Below are positions 1 to 11,519 of a stretch of 64,000 nucleotides of DNA, one piece after another (the stretch's first letter is position 1; every line of letters begins with the position of its first letter). Both the position numbers and the translations under genes were made by a program. Below the pieces are notes generated by a model. It saw only the letters and a list, made by a program, of their open reading frames with translations. It made no database searches and was not told the DNA's origin. This DNA comes from Agapanthus africanus (Eukaryota > Streptophyta > Magnoliopsida > Asparagales > Amaryllidaceae). The stretch lies in contig CM057349.1 of assembly GCA_030015575.1 (NCBI GenBank), positions 259,527,077-259,591,076 of the forward strand, written 5' to 3'.

Positions 1-1968
1 TCTACTCTAGGGTCTCGCAGCACTAAACTAATTCGATCACACCCTAAATCCATCTATGTCATCGATAATCATCAAACAATACATAATCACTATGTGTGTA
101 TACGTATTCGTATACATCACCACGAACTGCGGGGGTGCTATACGCCATCCACCCGATTTCTCCCCGTAGATATAAATCTACTAATCTGGTCCTCGCTCAC
201 CGGTGCCGACGTCGCCATGCGCTTGCATGTCGTCTCGAAGTCCACATGGGGTACCTACATATCATAACGCACCGTATCGTATTAAAACCAAATTCGAAGT
301 CGAAACGGCATACGAAAATCAAATCGGCACGCGTATCACGCTTAGGTCAAAACCTATCGCCTACGCTTGCAAGAATAGCCAAACCGACCATCGATGTCGA
401 TGTACAAACGTCAAACCATCGAGAAAAACCCAAACACTCTCATTTGCGCATTCACGAACACTAATTATAATATAAAATAGGTTAAAATTCACAAAAACCC
501 CTAATTCACCTTAAAAGCCGTTTTTCCGAAAATCTACCAAGCAAAAATTACCCGTTTTAGTACAAAACTCGACGTTTAAACAAATCTAACGGCCATAATA
601 CTTATTAAATATCTTAAATAAGTCATAAAAATAATTTCCATAATTTAATCCCAATAAATTTCATTAACCCGAAAATTCTAGTTTACAATATACCGAAATT
701 TTAACAATTTTATAGCAAAAATGCGCAAACAACAATTTAGCTTGGATTTTCATGAACTAAAAGCATTAAACCACTCAATATAATATTTATAATGACATGG
801 AATCTTAATTAGAATTTTATCTCACCAAAATATAATTATTTTAAAACCTAGTTTACAATTTATATAATTATCACAATTTAAATCAACAAAAATGCAAATT
901 AGCAACTTAATTTGATTTAGCATAACCTTGATATGGCAAATACATCCTACAACCATAGTCTCACAGCACAAAACCCTAACTAGATTTTTCACAAACCCTA
1001 ATCTAAACCTTCTCTTGCAAACCCACATCTTTCAATTAAACCATAAATTAGCACCTAATAAGCTTTATTAAGGAATTAAACCAACAATTGAACAATGGGT
1101 CAAAAGTTATACCTCACAACTATGAATCAAACTTGAAATCTAGACCTCCAATTTGAAATCCTTGCACCAAGATCCATGCTAAAGAAGATGAGGGAAAATG
1201 GGTAGGCGTCGGATTTGGATTTTAGCTTGATTTTTGATGGAATTTGGACAATTTTTTTGAGGGAAAATGAGGTAGGGTTTTGGGGGAAATTTATGGACAG
1301 CATGAAGGGGAGGGCTTCGGCTGTAGGTGGGGGAAAATAGGAGAGAGAGGGAGGTGGGGAAAATGATATCTAGTCAACCTATTCAAAGTCCACTCTCATT
1401 TCTACATTTTCTTTTCTTTTCTTTTCTTTTCTTTTGCAACACAAGTAGGGAAAAGATTGAGGGGGGGGGGCTGTTGAATTCAGCCAAAAGAAAAGATAAA
1501 TGGGGGTGTGTGAGTGTGGGTATGGGTGTGGGGTGATGGAAAATGATAAGTACTATACCCCAAACATCCATTTACACTAAATTCACTATTTAAGCCTTTT
1601 TTTCTTCGATATTTTCTAACACCGTTTAACAACTTCATTTCGATTCAAACACCACATGTTAAAATTTTGCTTAATGTGATATGATGCACAAAATTTGTTT
1701 CAACTCATTCCAGTTTTTAATTTTCCCTAATTAAATGTATTAGTGACGACTTAAAATAATATTAAAATAATTAATTTTGGAAAAATTTTCAGAAAATTTG
1801 AAATTTCACCAGTGGGTCAGTAAACACCAAATACTAGCAATTACATAGCTAGAATATGTATATTAAAATTTTATAATAAAGATATTTGTATTTTAACTTT
1901 TTACAGAAAACCCCTCTTATTTTCCCGATTTTCCGAAATTTCACCAAAGCGATTTTCAAAACATTACA
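1..1968 (-). repeat. LARD-L 3' LTR (partial)
   Basis: This segment aligns along its length with 7395-9357 and ends in ATTACA followed by a pyrimidine-rich block, which is the polypurine tract on the minus strand. About 2.6 kb of the LTR is missing to the left of the window. It contains a CTTTT microsatellite near 1411-1435 that is shorter in the partner LTR, and a hairpin GTATACG-TATT-CGTATAC at 98-115. Apparent reading frames here are LTR sequence and are not supported as genes. Confidence 0.85.
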
Positions 1969-1984
1969 ATCTTCCCCCCTTAAA
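1969..1984 (-). other. Polypurine tract of LARD-L
   Basis: On the minus strand an A/G-only run (AAGGGGGGAAGA-like) directly precedes the TGTAATG start of the 3' LTR, the position expected for the plus-strand primer of reverse transcription. The same tract recurs at 54880 in LARD-R and at 49047 in element D. Confidence 0.8.
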
Positions 1985-2640
1985 GAAATTCAGTCCCCGA
2001 ATTTAATTTAAAACTCCCCCCAAACACTAAAACATCTAAGCAAAACCATCAAGTCGTCGGGGCTCCAAAATCGTAAATACATAAAACAAATCGTAGCGCA
2101 GCGCATGCGCTTGAACAATGAGCATATAACTCAAAATCAAAACTCCGTCAAGCATTCCGCAATCATCGGAGTCATGGTGAAGACACAATGTCAAATCCAA
2201 TACCAAAACCAATATGATAGAACTCGAAACTATACACGTAAACATCAAATCTATATATGTAAATATCCGAAGGAAATGCATGCCAAATCTTTTAAAGTCG
2301 CTGTGCAATGCGCATAACACTGCACAGTGGAAGACGTCTATCATAAGAAAATAACCATATACATATATCCCTTTTGTTTAAAATATACGTTCCGCCGTTT
2401 TGGAAACAATTTAGAAAGGTTTCCTTGTTTTAAACGTTTCGTGTCATATCAGACACGTAGATAAATACTGAGACTATAGCTCCCTTTTGAGAATTCCCTT
2501 CGATAGCTATCAATGCATGCACAATACATTCAGGTACTGTCCCCTGACTAGTCCTGCTCAGTACGAAAACACATAGCAAATCTCATAAAAACGTACTGCT
2601 CTATAAGAAATCAATCCCAAAATACGCATATGAATACTAC

Positions 2641-3010
2641 GTGCGTCTGGTGCGCACGGAAATCAAAATCCATATATGTGCTATACATGCACACAGAAAC
2701 AACATCTAAGTGCATCGGGTGCGCACACAAAATCTGTCATAGGAAACGTGTGTGCCTGACAGCAAGGACAGGTGCGTCTGACACGCACAAAGAATCTCGA
2801 TTTAGTGCATCTGGTGTGCACCGAAATCGCTTCTCAAAACATGCTCTCAACATGCGCGAAAATCAAAACCAGGTGCATCCATCATGCACGAAATCATGAA
2901 ATCCAATATCAAGCGCCGAACATGCGCAAAATCAAATCAGGTGCACAAGGTGCAAAAAACAAATATTGAGTATCACAATTGAAATCGAAGTTTAGTGCAT
3001 CTAAGTGCAC
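2641..3010. repeat. Array of short covarying hairpins (GTGCA...TGCAC) in LARD-L
   Basis: At least six small inverted repeats with 5-6 bp stems and 5-7 nt loops are scattered through 370 bp. Examples are 2641-2657 (GTGCG/CGCAC), 2677-2693 (TGTGC/GCACA), 2772-2788 (GTGCGT/ACGCAC), 2805-2821 (GTGCA/TGCAC), 2873-2889 (GTGCAT/ATGCAC) and 2995-3010 (GTGCA/TGCAC). Paired changes on the two arms keep the stems intact. The spacers are A-rich and poorly conserved. Matching arrays occur in element D and LARD-R. Function is unknown; an RNA structure used by the transcript is one possibility. Confidence 0.75.
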
Positions 3011-4785
3011 AAAATGCGTATCACTGCACTGCAAGCGTATGTGAACTATACCGAGTGCAAAAATCAAATCGTATGTGTATATACGCACAAATCAACTCAA
3101 CTGTATAAAATCCATATAATCACAAACATGAGAAACCAAGGCACGAAAACTATCTCAAGTGCAACAACTGTGCAAAAATCGTAAATACTCAGTATGTGCA
3201 ACCATGGCGCATGAAAACAAATATCATGGAACTCCATCATCAAAATCAATCATGCAAATAGACCGCCCAAAATACAGAAATCAAACATGGCGGAATAGTC
3301 CCGCTTAAGCACATCCTCCAAGAATCTCTGGCCAACTGTCGTGGTCACTCATAGCATGTCTCGTCGACGATCCTGAACTCTGGCCTGCCGGTGTGCGCAA
3401 CATGACCACTCCTGGGTCCTAGTCTTCTCGTAATTCATTCCAGAAAGGTCCTGTCGAGATCTCTCTCAAATTTCGTCTCTGCCGAACTGTCCGGAAGTCA
3501 TCGTCCTTTACTATATCTGTTTCTTGTTCCGGAACGGTTGCATACTCATCGCCACTCCTTCTGGAAAGTATATCCAAGCACAATGCCTCGACATGCGTAT
3601 CGCATCTCTGATGTCGGCGGAGTGGAACGTCGTCTCATCAAGATCTCGTACGAACCTCTTACTCCACTTTCTCTTATGTCGACTGCTTCGGACTCGTCTC
3701 ATCGTGGCTGCATGGACTGAGCTCCTACGGCTATCCTCGCATCTGGAATCTCCCAAGAAATGCATCTCACCACCTGGCATCCGAATGAAGTCGAACCATC
3801 CGATCGATTTGTCAAACCCTCATAATCCCCCAAGAGCTCAACATCTTGGGTACGGTTTAACAGTATCGAGTACGTACCACAGCATCGATGGTCCAGCCGT
3901 AGAAGGGCAAACCCAAGCCTCACTAATGGCGCCGCGGAACTGCCGCAACCCAAAGGTTCAAAGGTTTTCACACGGTCATTAAGTCGAGTTAGGGTTTCAT
4001 TCTTCTAGAGGGTCCATAGAATTGCCTGCAGGCTCTTCCGAATACTTTAAACTTGGAATAATAGGTTTCTGACATTCGATCGTCTCTGTCGACTTTCAAC
4101 GTCTCCGCGTGAAGTCGTCTCTAGCTGAAATCAATCTATCTGATGACCTCGCATCGGGGTAGGCGAGCGAACCACATATCCTAGTCATTCATCCTCGGTG
4201 ACTAGCGATCTTCTATCAGCTCTTAGTATAACTCGTACTGCAATAGCTCCAATATCTGGGGCGATATCTCGTCGTTCGCAGCAATAACTGGCTCACTCGT
4301 CTGCACGCTGAACGGTGCCTCAATCATCATGAATAAGCAATACGCCAACGGTCATCAAAATCTGGTTGACCTCTATCAGTGGCGCAATCCTCTGGTACTG
4401 ATCGGCATGTCCGAGAAATCTCGTAAAGGAGATCTGTCAAACGCTCATGGCGCGAAAACACAATCAGACGATGCCTCTCAATGCAATCGTATGTCCCTGA
4501 AATCACACTCTGGTCAGTCCTCGTTCGTGACGAGCTCGTGCTGACCGCAACTCTAGCCGTAGCTCTCCCTACCCGTAATAGTGGCAACAAAACCATGACC
4601 GGTACCGATGAGGCTAGATCAGGAATGAATATAATACGGAACAAAGAAATATACATCCTAAGGTTCCTTAAGTGGAGTAACGTATCGTAAGTATGCCGCG
4701 GAACATACCCACGGTATGTCACTCTACTTTAGTTACATAGTCCATCAACCAAGGGTCATCCTACGCTCCAAAGGTAAAACCTAAC

Positions 4786-4798
4786 GCTCTGATACCAA
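4786..4798 (-). other. Primer binding site of LARD-L (initiator Met-tRNA)
   Basis: The minus strand reads TTGGTATCAGAGC three bases after the LTR terminal TGACA. This matches the 3' end of plant initiator methionine tRNA, the usual primer of plant Copia and many Gypsy elements. It fixes the element's orientation as minus. Confidence 0.9.
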
Positions 4799-4801
4799 CC
4801 T

Positions 4802-7800
4802 TGTCACGACCCGAAAGTACGGAACGTGACCGGCACTTAGACTACGAAACGTCTCGAGGCGTACGTAATCCAAGTAAACCGAAAACCCAGAAATCCAAAC
4901 CAAGAAAAGTAGTAGAGTGAAGGAAAACCAATTTAAATCAAGTAGTTTAAATAGCATAAGCCGAATTATGCGTTTTTAAAAACAAAAATTATTTCCCGAA
5001 AATTTCGGCAGAGTCTCCTTTGTAAATACAGGCCCCCAAACGGGATGCAACATGAATAGTATACGAAATCAATAAAAAGGCATCCCCAAGCGGGAGCTAG
5101 CTCTTCGTCAATCGACGGTCACAACCACACAAGCAATATAATATACAACGCCAAGGGCGAGGATCAAAACTCAAAAGGAAACTCAAAACAACAAGAAATC
5201 CACAGAAATATAACGCGCGACTCTAAGCTCGAAAGAATAACATCACTGGTCTCTATCTCAAAAATAAATACATGTTTGGTTGATGGAACTTCTAGATACA
5301 ACAGAGTAATAATATACAAGGTATATAATGGGGGGTATGATACAAATAAACCCACCTACTAGCAAATCACCCGGAAAATGAAGTAGTGCCAGCAAAGCCG
5401 TAATGAAACCTGTACGGCAAAACCTGCAAGAAACTGTGGCACAACGGGGGTGAGTTGCCAACTCGTGAGTAGAAAAACATCTACGAACAGAAACCGCATG
5501 AACAACGCAATCCTAGGTCATAAGATCATAATATATCCTCAAATATATAACATGCAGCCTATAACGATGGCTAGGGTAAATATCTAACCCAAGTGTAATC
5601 CCATGTGTCCGTGTCAGTGCCTCAGGTAACAAAATATCATATGGATGATGTATGAATGCATGAAACAGAATGCATGTACTGAATGAAACTGCTTTCATAT
5701 TTTAGTGAAATTTCTGTACTTTTAAATACGAGGTATCATAATGAAATCCGCATAAACAGTACCTAGCATCGACACAAAACAAATATCCAAATATCCCGAT
5801 ATCTCTGTGTCGTAATCTTTGTACCTCGATATTTCAAATATCTCTGTATGTCTCAATCTCACTATCTAGGGTGCCGTTAGTCCAGACCGGCCCCTGCCAT
5901 CAATCTCAAGACCACGACGGTATCCTCCGGATATCCGACGCGTAGGGTAATATCACCAGTCGGTAGTGCTCCCCTGCCAGGCTCAACGCCATCATCTGCG
6001 ATCCTCTTGCCCCGGGGTACCGCACCGGGTCCACCATGTACCCAAAACGGTTCCTCCACTCCTCGAACTCAGGTCTCGAAATCCATCAGCAAACTCCTGG
6101 TGGACGACTCATACATCATGGGAAAACCGCACTTTTTATTTAAAAAGAGATAAAAGAAGTTTATATAAGTTTTGCGGCTTTCCCCTAAATACAGAAAATC
6201 TCATGGAAATCCGAATCCAAATCATCAATAGCAAGTAAAACCATGAATATAGGCATGAAAATCCATGAATGCGGCATAACAATGAATAACAGTATGCATG
6301 AAGTAGCAAGTAATAACTACAATGTCTAAACTAGCATATAAGGCAAGTATACTAATATCATGTCTAAACTATTAGCTAACAACCTATGTCAAATGAAATA
6401 GTATTTTCTAAAGTGTTCGTGACATGGCAATTACCGATGAAGATGTGTGTGAGCCGGCAAGTAAGTGTACGTGGTACATACGCGTCATCGGTAATGTTGC
6501 TGGTGTCCTAACAGCATGATATCAACAATAGACTATGAAACATAATATAAGCATGCGATGCGGAGCGAACAACAATAATGAGCAGAAGCTAAATACTAGA
6601 CACAAAGATAACAATCTATATTAAATATCAATCTAGTCTAACAACTACACTAACTAAAGGGCTAAGCTAACTGGCTACTGAAGGTAAGGAAACCGCCTAA
6701 CATCTGAGTCGATACATATATGTACATATATATTAGTCGGTGATCCCGCCTCGATAACATCACATCCGATACCATATCTATAATCAAATATTCCCAAGTC
6801 AAGAGTGCGGATCAAACATCAATATATAGCTCGTATGTAAATCCGTCGTACGACATCCCAAATCGGGGTACGGGTCAATATCACATTCATCAAATTATTC
6901 ACTTGCTATCCTCTTTATCAAGATCATAATCCGATTACTGATCTATGTCTAGTACAAAACTACTATCATCAATATACTCATGATCTGACTACTGATCGAC
7001 AGTCTCGAACAAACCGATATCATCAGCACATATCATCATCAAGGGGTATACATCGCCCAATACGGCCTAGTATCAATATCCTAGCATATCATATCTCATA
7101 TCATGATCACATGTCGACCATTTTATTTATAACACTATTCACCTGTATCGTCGTCCCAAGATCCGCTATAACATCAGGACGTATCTCAAATATGAATCCT
7201 GCCATATCACCGTTCTCGCGGTCTCAATCAAATCTTATCGACTCATCTCAAATCCCAAATACTATTCTCAAATCCAGTATGCGAACACATAGTCCCATAC
7301 CCATGTGAACACATAACAATATAACCCCATATAAGCACGTATGAAAGAAGAATGTATGCAAGTATGGTGTGTGTGTGTGTGTGTAAATATGGTGCAACCT
7401 CTACTCTAGGGTCTCGCAACACTAAACTAATCCGATCACACCCTAAATCCATCTATGTCATCAATAATCATCAAACAATACATAATCACTATGTGTGTAT
7501 ACGTATTCATATACATCACCATGAACTGCGGGGGTGCTATACGCCATCCACCCGACTTCTCCCCGTAGATATAAATCTACTCACCTGGTCCTCGCTCGCC
7601 GGTGCCGACGTCGCCACGCGCTTGCTTGTCGTCTCGAAGTCCACTTGGGGTACCTACATATCATAACGCACCGTATCGCATTAAAACCAAATTCGAAATC
7701 GAAACGGCATACGAAAATCAATTCGGCACGCGTATCACGCATAGGTCAAAACCTATCGGCTACGCATGCAAGAATAGCCAAACCAACCCTCGATGTCGAT

Positions 7801-9357
7801 TTACAAATGTCAAACCATCGAGAAAAACCCAAACACTCTCATTTGCGCATTCACGAACACTAATTATAATATAAAATAGGTTAAAATTCACAAAAACCCC
7901 GAATTCACCTTAAAAGCCGTTTTTCCGAAAATCTAGCAAGCAAAAATTACCCGTTTTAGTACAAAACTCGACGTTTAAACAAATCTAGCGGGCATAATAC
8001 TTATTAAATATCAATAAGTCATAAAAACAATTTTCATAATTTAATCCCAATAAATTTCATTAACCCCAAAATTCTAGTTTACAATATACCCAAATTTTAA
8101 GAATTTTATAGCAAAAATGCACAAACAACAATTTAGCTTGGATTTTCATGAACTAAAAGCATTAAACCACTCAATATAATATTTATAATGACATGCAACC
8201 TTAATTAGAATTTTATCTCACCAAAATATAATTATTTTAAAAACCTAGTTTACAATTTATATAATTATCACAATTTAAATCAACAAAAATGCAAACTAGA
8301 AACTTAATTTGATTTAGCATAACCTTGATATGGTAAATACATCCCACAACCATAGTCTCACAACATAAAACCCTAACTAGATTTTTCACAAACCCTAATC
8401 TAAACCTTCTCTTGCAAACCCACATCTTTCAATTAAACCATAAATTAGCACCTAATAAGCTTCATTAAGGAATTAAACCAACAATTGAACAATGCGTCAA
8501 AAGTTATACCTCACAACCATGAATCAAACTTGAAATCTAGACTTCCAATTTGAAATCCTTGCACCAAGATCCATGCTAAAGAAGATGAGGGAAAATGGGT
8601 AGGAGTCGGATTTGGATTTTAGCTTGAATTTTGATGGAATTTGGACATTTTTTTGAGGGAAAATGAGGTGGGGTTTTGGGGGAAATTTCTGGACAGCATG
8701 AAGGGGAGGGCTTCAGCTGCAGGTGGGGGAAAAGAGGAGAGAGAGGGAGGTGGGGAAAATGATATCTAGTCAACCTAGTCAAAGTCCACTCTCATTTCTA
8801 TATTTCCTTTTCTTTTCTTTTCTTTTGCAACACAAGTGGGGAAAAAGATTGAGGGAGGGGCTGCTGAATTCAGCCAAGAGAAAAGATAAATGGGGGTGTG
8901 TGAGTATGGGTATGGGTGTGGGGTGATGGAAAATGATAATTACTATACCCCAAACATCCATTTACACTAAATTCACTATTTAAGCCTTTTTTTTCTTCGA
9001 TATTTTCTAACACCGTTTAACAACTTCATTTTGATTCAAAAACCACATGTTAAAATTTTGCTTAATGTGATATGATGCAAAAAAAAAATTTCAACTCATT
9101 CCAGTTTGTAATTTTCCCTAATTAAATGTATTAGTGACGGCTTCAAATAATATTAAAATAATTAATTTTGGAAAAATTTTCTGAAAATTTGAAATTTTAC
9201 CAGTGGCTCAATAAACACTAAATACTAGCAATTACATAGCTAGAATATATATATTTAATTTTATAATAAAGATATATGTATTTTGACTTTTTACAGTAAA
9301 CCCCCTTATTTTACCGATTTTCCGAAATTTCACCAAAGCGATTTTCAAAACATTACA
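4802..9357 (-). repeat. LARD-L 5' LTR (4556 bp)
   Basis: It runs from TGTCACGACCC to ATTACA on the plus strand, so it starts TGTAAT and ends GTGACA on its own strand. It aligns with 50236-54879 and 57784-62412 of LARD-R, and its right part with 1-1968. It includes a conserved long hairpin at 6430-6495 and a GT microsatellite at 7367-7384. A primer site abuts its left side. No gene is seen in it. Confidence 0.88.
6430..6495. repeat. Conserved stem-loop in the LARD LTR
   Basis: ATTACCGATGA at 6430-6440 pairs perfectly with TCATCGGTAAT at 6485-6495. The arms extend to 13 bp in the two LARD-R LTRs. The 40-odd nt loop includes a further small inverted repeat. It is present in all three complete LTRs. 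Confidence 0.7.
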
Positions 9358-9489
9358 AGCCAGCTTGGGCTTGCAGGTCGGGCATAGGGGTGGCATGGTC
9401 GGCCCCTGTGGGCCCTTTCTTTTGAGTTCTGGGATACGTCATCCGCCACGCGTCCCGATCTTGGAGATCGCCAATATTGAGCATCATCA
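9358..9489 (-). repeat. Tat-G 3' LTR remnant
   Basis: These 132 bp match 48366-48497 at about 92% and end with the same GAGCATCATCA. The match starts exactly where LARD-L ends, so LARD-L is inserted in this LTR and the remaining ~605 bp should lie to the left of the window. Confidence 0.85.
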
Positions 9490-9503
9490 TTAGGCCCCCA
9501 CTC
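9490..9503 (-). other. Polypurine tract of Tat-G
   Basis: The minus strand reads GAGTGGGGGCCTAA directly before the LTR start TGATGATGC. This is the expected plus-strand priming tract, with a few non-purines at its end. Confidence 0.7.
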
Positions 9504-9953
9504 TTGTCCCGACCAGCTAGCGTGTCGGGTCAGGAGTGGACTGCTGGGCAGCCCGAGATGAGTTCCCTCTTAAGGTTCCGTCGGGACACGTCCCCGGGCT
9601 GTCAGCTGTCTTTTCTGCCAGAAAATCAGGGCGAGATCTCTGCATTTAAGGAAGGTGCGCCGGTTCGTGCGTCCTGCCACTGAAGCGACGACCCACGTGT
9701 TAAGCGTCGGTTGGCCGACGCGACGTGTGCAGACCTGCGATGCCTGATAGGGTGTGGTCCAGTATGGGAACGACAAGTGGAGCAATCGGAGCCGTTGGAC
9801 CCGAGGAGACGTTTTGGCGGGAGATGAAGGGCACCGTTGGATGAGGTCGTTTGCGACGATAAGTAGGGGTGGGGCCCGCTCCAGGGCCCCTACTCCTTCA
9901 TATTTCCTTTCTTCTAAGTCTTGGCTGCTTGGAGCTCTTCTTCTTTTGGATAC

Positions 9954-11031
9954 ATGGTTCGTTCCCACTCTTTGGGTTGCTCGTTCCAGAGGGAGGCCAG
10001 CGGCGCGGCCGTGCCTCTGGTTGGCTCATGCCCTGCGCCAAATGTTCTGCCGGCGATAGGGTCGTCCACTTCGTTGACGGCTCCTGGTGATTGTTCTGGC
10101 GGCGGCCAGAGACGTCCACGGTCATCCGAGCCTCAGATGGGAGACAGTGGAGAGGGCGAGGACGGGGCCCCCCTTAAGAGAAAAAGGACAAATTCTCGCG
10201 CGCCGCCGTCGATGGTTCCAGAGGGGATCCTCGTGCAGGTAGGCGATGCCGTATTCATGGTTCCATCTAGGCTTTCCATCGCTGCCGGCCTGCTCGCCGA
10301 GATGGAAGATTCGGCCAGGGGAAAGCTTCCGTATGGCACCGTGAGGGCCCAATTGGAGGCCATAGCCAAAGGGGCGGTCCAGGTACGAACTCCTCTACGC
10401 GTTGTTTTTTGGCCTTCCTTTCTTTGGCTCGAGCGCCTCCCAGCTTCTCATCCACTTCTCGTCAGGTCCTTCAACACTGCGCCCTCGCTACTCGTATGGA
10501 GGCCGAGGGGGCATTCCATGTACCGAGGCCGGTAGAAGCGTTTCCTTCGGAGGTCGAGGTCCTGCGGCGTGACCTGCGTCTGGAGAGGGCGGGGGCCGAC
10601 GTCCTGGCAGCCCGTGCGGAGGCTGCTGAGCTTGCCAATTCAGCGAATCGGGGTGTCCATCATCGTCTGAGTTCATCCCACCGGGTTTCCGAGAGGAAGC
10701 TGGCGGATCTGGCCGATCGCTTCGCGGCCATGGAGAAGGAGAGAGACGCTAGCAGGAGGATGCCGAGGCGGCGCTTTTGGCGACACAGACTGCCGGGGTT
10801 CGGGCTAGGAAAGCTATTGCCGATTACAAGATGTCAGAGCAGTTTTACGCCGAGCTCGGTGAGTATTCCACCGTTGCTTGGAATAAGATTCTGGATGACG
10901 TGAAGGAGAAGCTTCTCGAGTTCGCCGATGGCGAACTCCGTGCTCGGGTCCCACTCCCGGTGGCGGGGTCTCCGACAGACGACAATGAGGGAAGCGAGGC
11001 GCGCCACTGGTGGCAAAACCTCCGGTGGTGA
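9954..11031 (+). pseudogene. Reverse-oriented accessory reading frame of Tat-G (coiled-coil protein, broken)
   Basis: This lies on the strand opposite to the element's gag-pol, between the 3' tandem repeats and the 3' LTR. The plus strand shows an ATG context at 9954, then a charged N-terminal part with a basic KRKR cluster and a PEGILVQVGD stretch. A short GT...AG interval near 10383-10465 looks like an intron. It is followed by a long Ala/Glu/Arg-rich, coiled-coil-like stretch and a C-terminal block beginning KAIADYKMSEQF. There is about one break. A polyadenylation signal follows at 11195. Antisense frames in this position are known in Tat elements (for example gene23 of maize Grande), with no established function. 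Codon use is GC-rich compared with the flanking AT-rich LARD sequence. I infer the family link from position and composition and cannot confirm homology. Confidence 0.6.
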
Positions 11032-11194
11032 AGCCCCCAACAGGCCGCGATGCCTGTGATGAGGGAAGCGAGGCGCATGGGGGGTTTGCGATTTAGTCCT
11101 TTTTGATATTTCCTCGTCTCTCTTTTGTAAGCCTCCGAGCAGTTTGTAAGGCTGGGGAGCCCAAAATACCCTTTGTAAAGACTTTGCCTCGGGT

Positions 11195-11200
11195 AATAAA
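11195..11200 (+). promoter_or_regulatory. Candidate polyadenylation signal for the reverse-oriented frame
   Basis: AATAAA occurs about 165 bp after the end of the accessory frame, in a T-rich context. It would suit a transcript running on the plus strand, opposite to the rest of Tat-G. Confidence 0.45.
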
Positions 11201-11231
11201 ACCCACCCTTTTTTTCTTTGGTTTCATCGGT

Positions 11232-11519
11232 TTTTACTTTATCTTCTGTTTATGAAGAATGGTCGTAAAATATCTCTGCTTGCACTGTTGGGCTTCTATG
11301 TCAGGTCGGCTATCTGTCTAGCGATCGTTCGTCGAGTTGATTTCGGTCACTTGCCGAGCGTGCCAAGTGCTGCTGAGAAGGAGGCATCTCCATGGCCCCG
11401 AAGTCGAGGGGTGATCGCTCAGACTTGGATAGACTTGATGCTTCTTGTTAGGGCCTCGAATCCTCTGCATGTGGTGGGCAGAGGGACGCCCGCCGTATTT
11501 GTGCCGAGCATGAACAGGA
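11232..11519. other. Unique non-coding stretch of Tat-G 3' region
   Basis: This links the accessory frame to the tandem repeats. I see no supported gene or clear repeat here; it shares GC-rich composition with the rest of Tat-G. Confidence 0.5.

Larger units (their letters stand above)
1969..4801 (-). other. LARD-L internal region, non-coding
   Basis: This 2.8 kb lies between the polypurine tract (about 1969-1984) and the primer binding site (4786-4798). Frames on both strands are short, and I recognise no gag zinc knuckle, protease, reverse transcriptase or integrase motif. It is collinear with 54880-57783 in LARD-R and, more distantly, with the interior of element D. The part near the polypurine tract holds the mini-hairpin array (2641-3010). 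The part near the primer site, 4327-4722, reads similarly in LARD-R and could be a worn gag leader, but I cannot confirm this. Confidence 0.7.
1..9357 (-). mobile_element. LARD-L: large non-coding LTR retrotransposon, cut by the left window edge
   Basis: This is a minus-strand LTR element with very long LTRs (4556 bp for the complete one) and a short internal region of about 2.8 kb. The left LTR is cut by the window start. Direct evidence is TGTCACGACC...ATTACA repeated at both sides, a Met-tRNA primer site next to the right LTR and a purine-rich tract next to the left LTR (as read on the minus strand). No gag or pol domain is recognisable inside, so it fits the LARD type (large retrotransposon derivative), which must be copied by proteins made elsewhere. 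LTR ends of this type resemble chromovirus (Tekay/Del-like) LTRs, but that placement is only an inference. LTRs differ by roughly 4% by eye. It lies inside the 3' LTR of Tat-G; the right target-site copy would be AGCCA at 9358-9362 and its partner is outside the window. Confidence 0.85.

Noticed and set aside
3524-3982. A 152-codon plus-strand frame in LARD-L
   Set aside because: The corresponding frame in LARD-R is shorter and the predicted protein does not hold together between copies. It also runs against the element's orientation.
4786-4798. tRNA gene fragments at the TGGTATCAGAGC sites
   Set aside because: Only the 12-13 nt primer complement is present, next to an LTR end. There is no cloverleaf, so these are primer binding sites.
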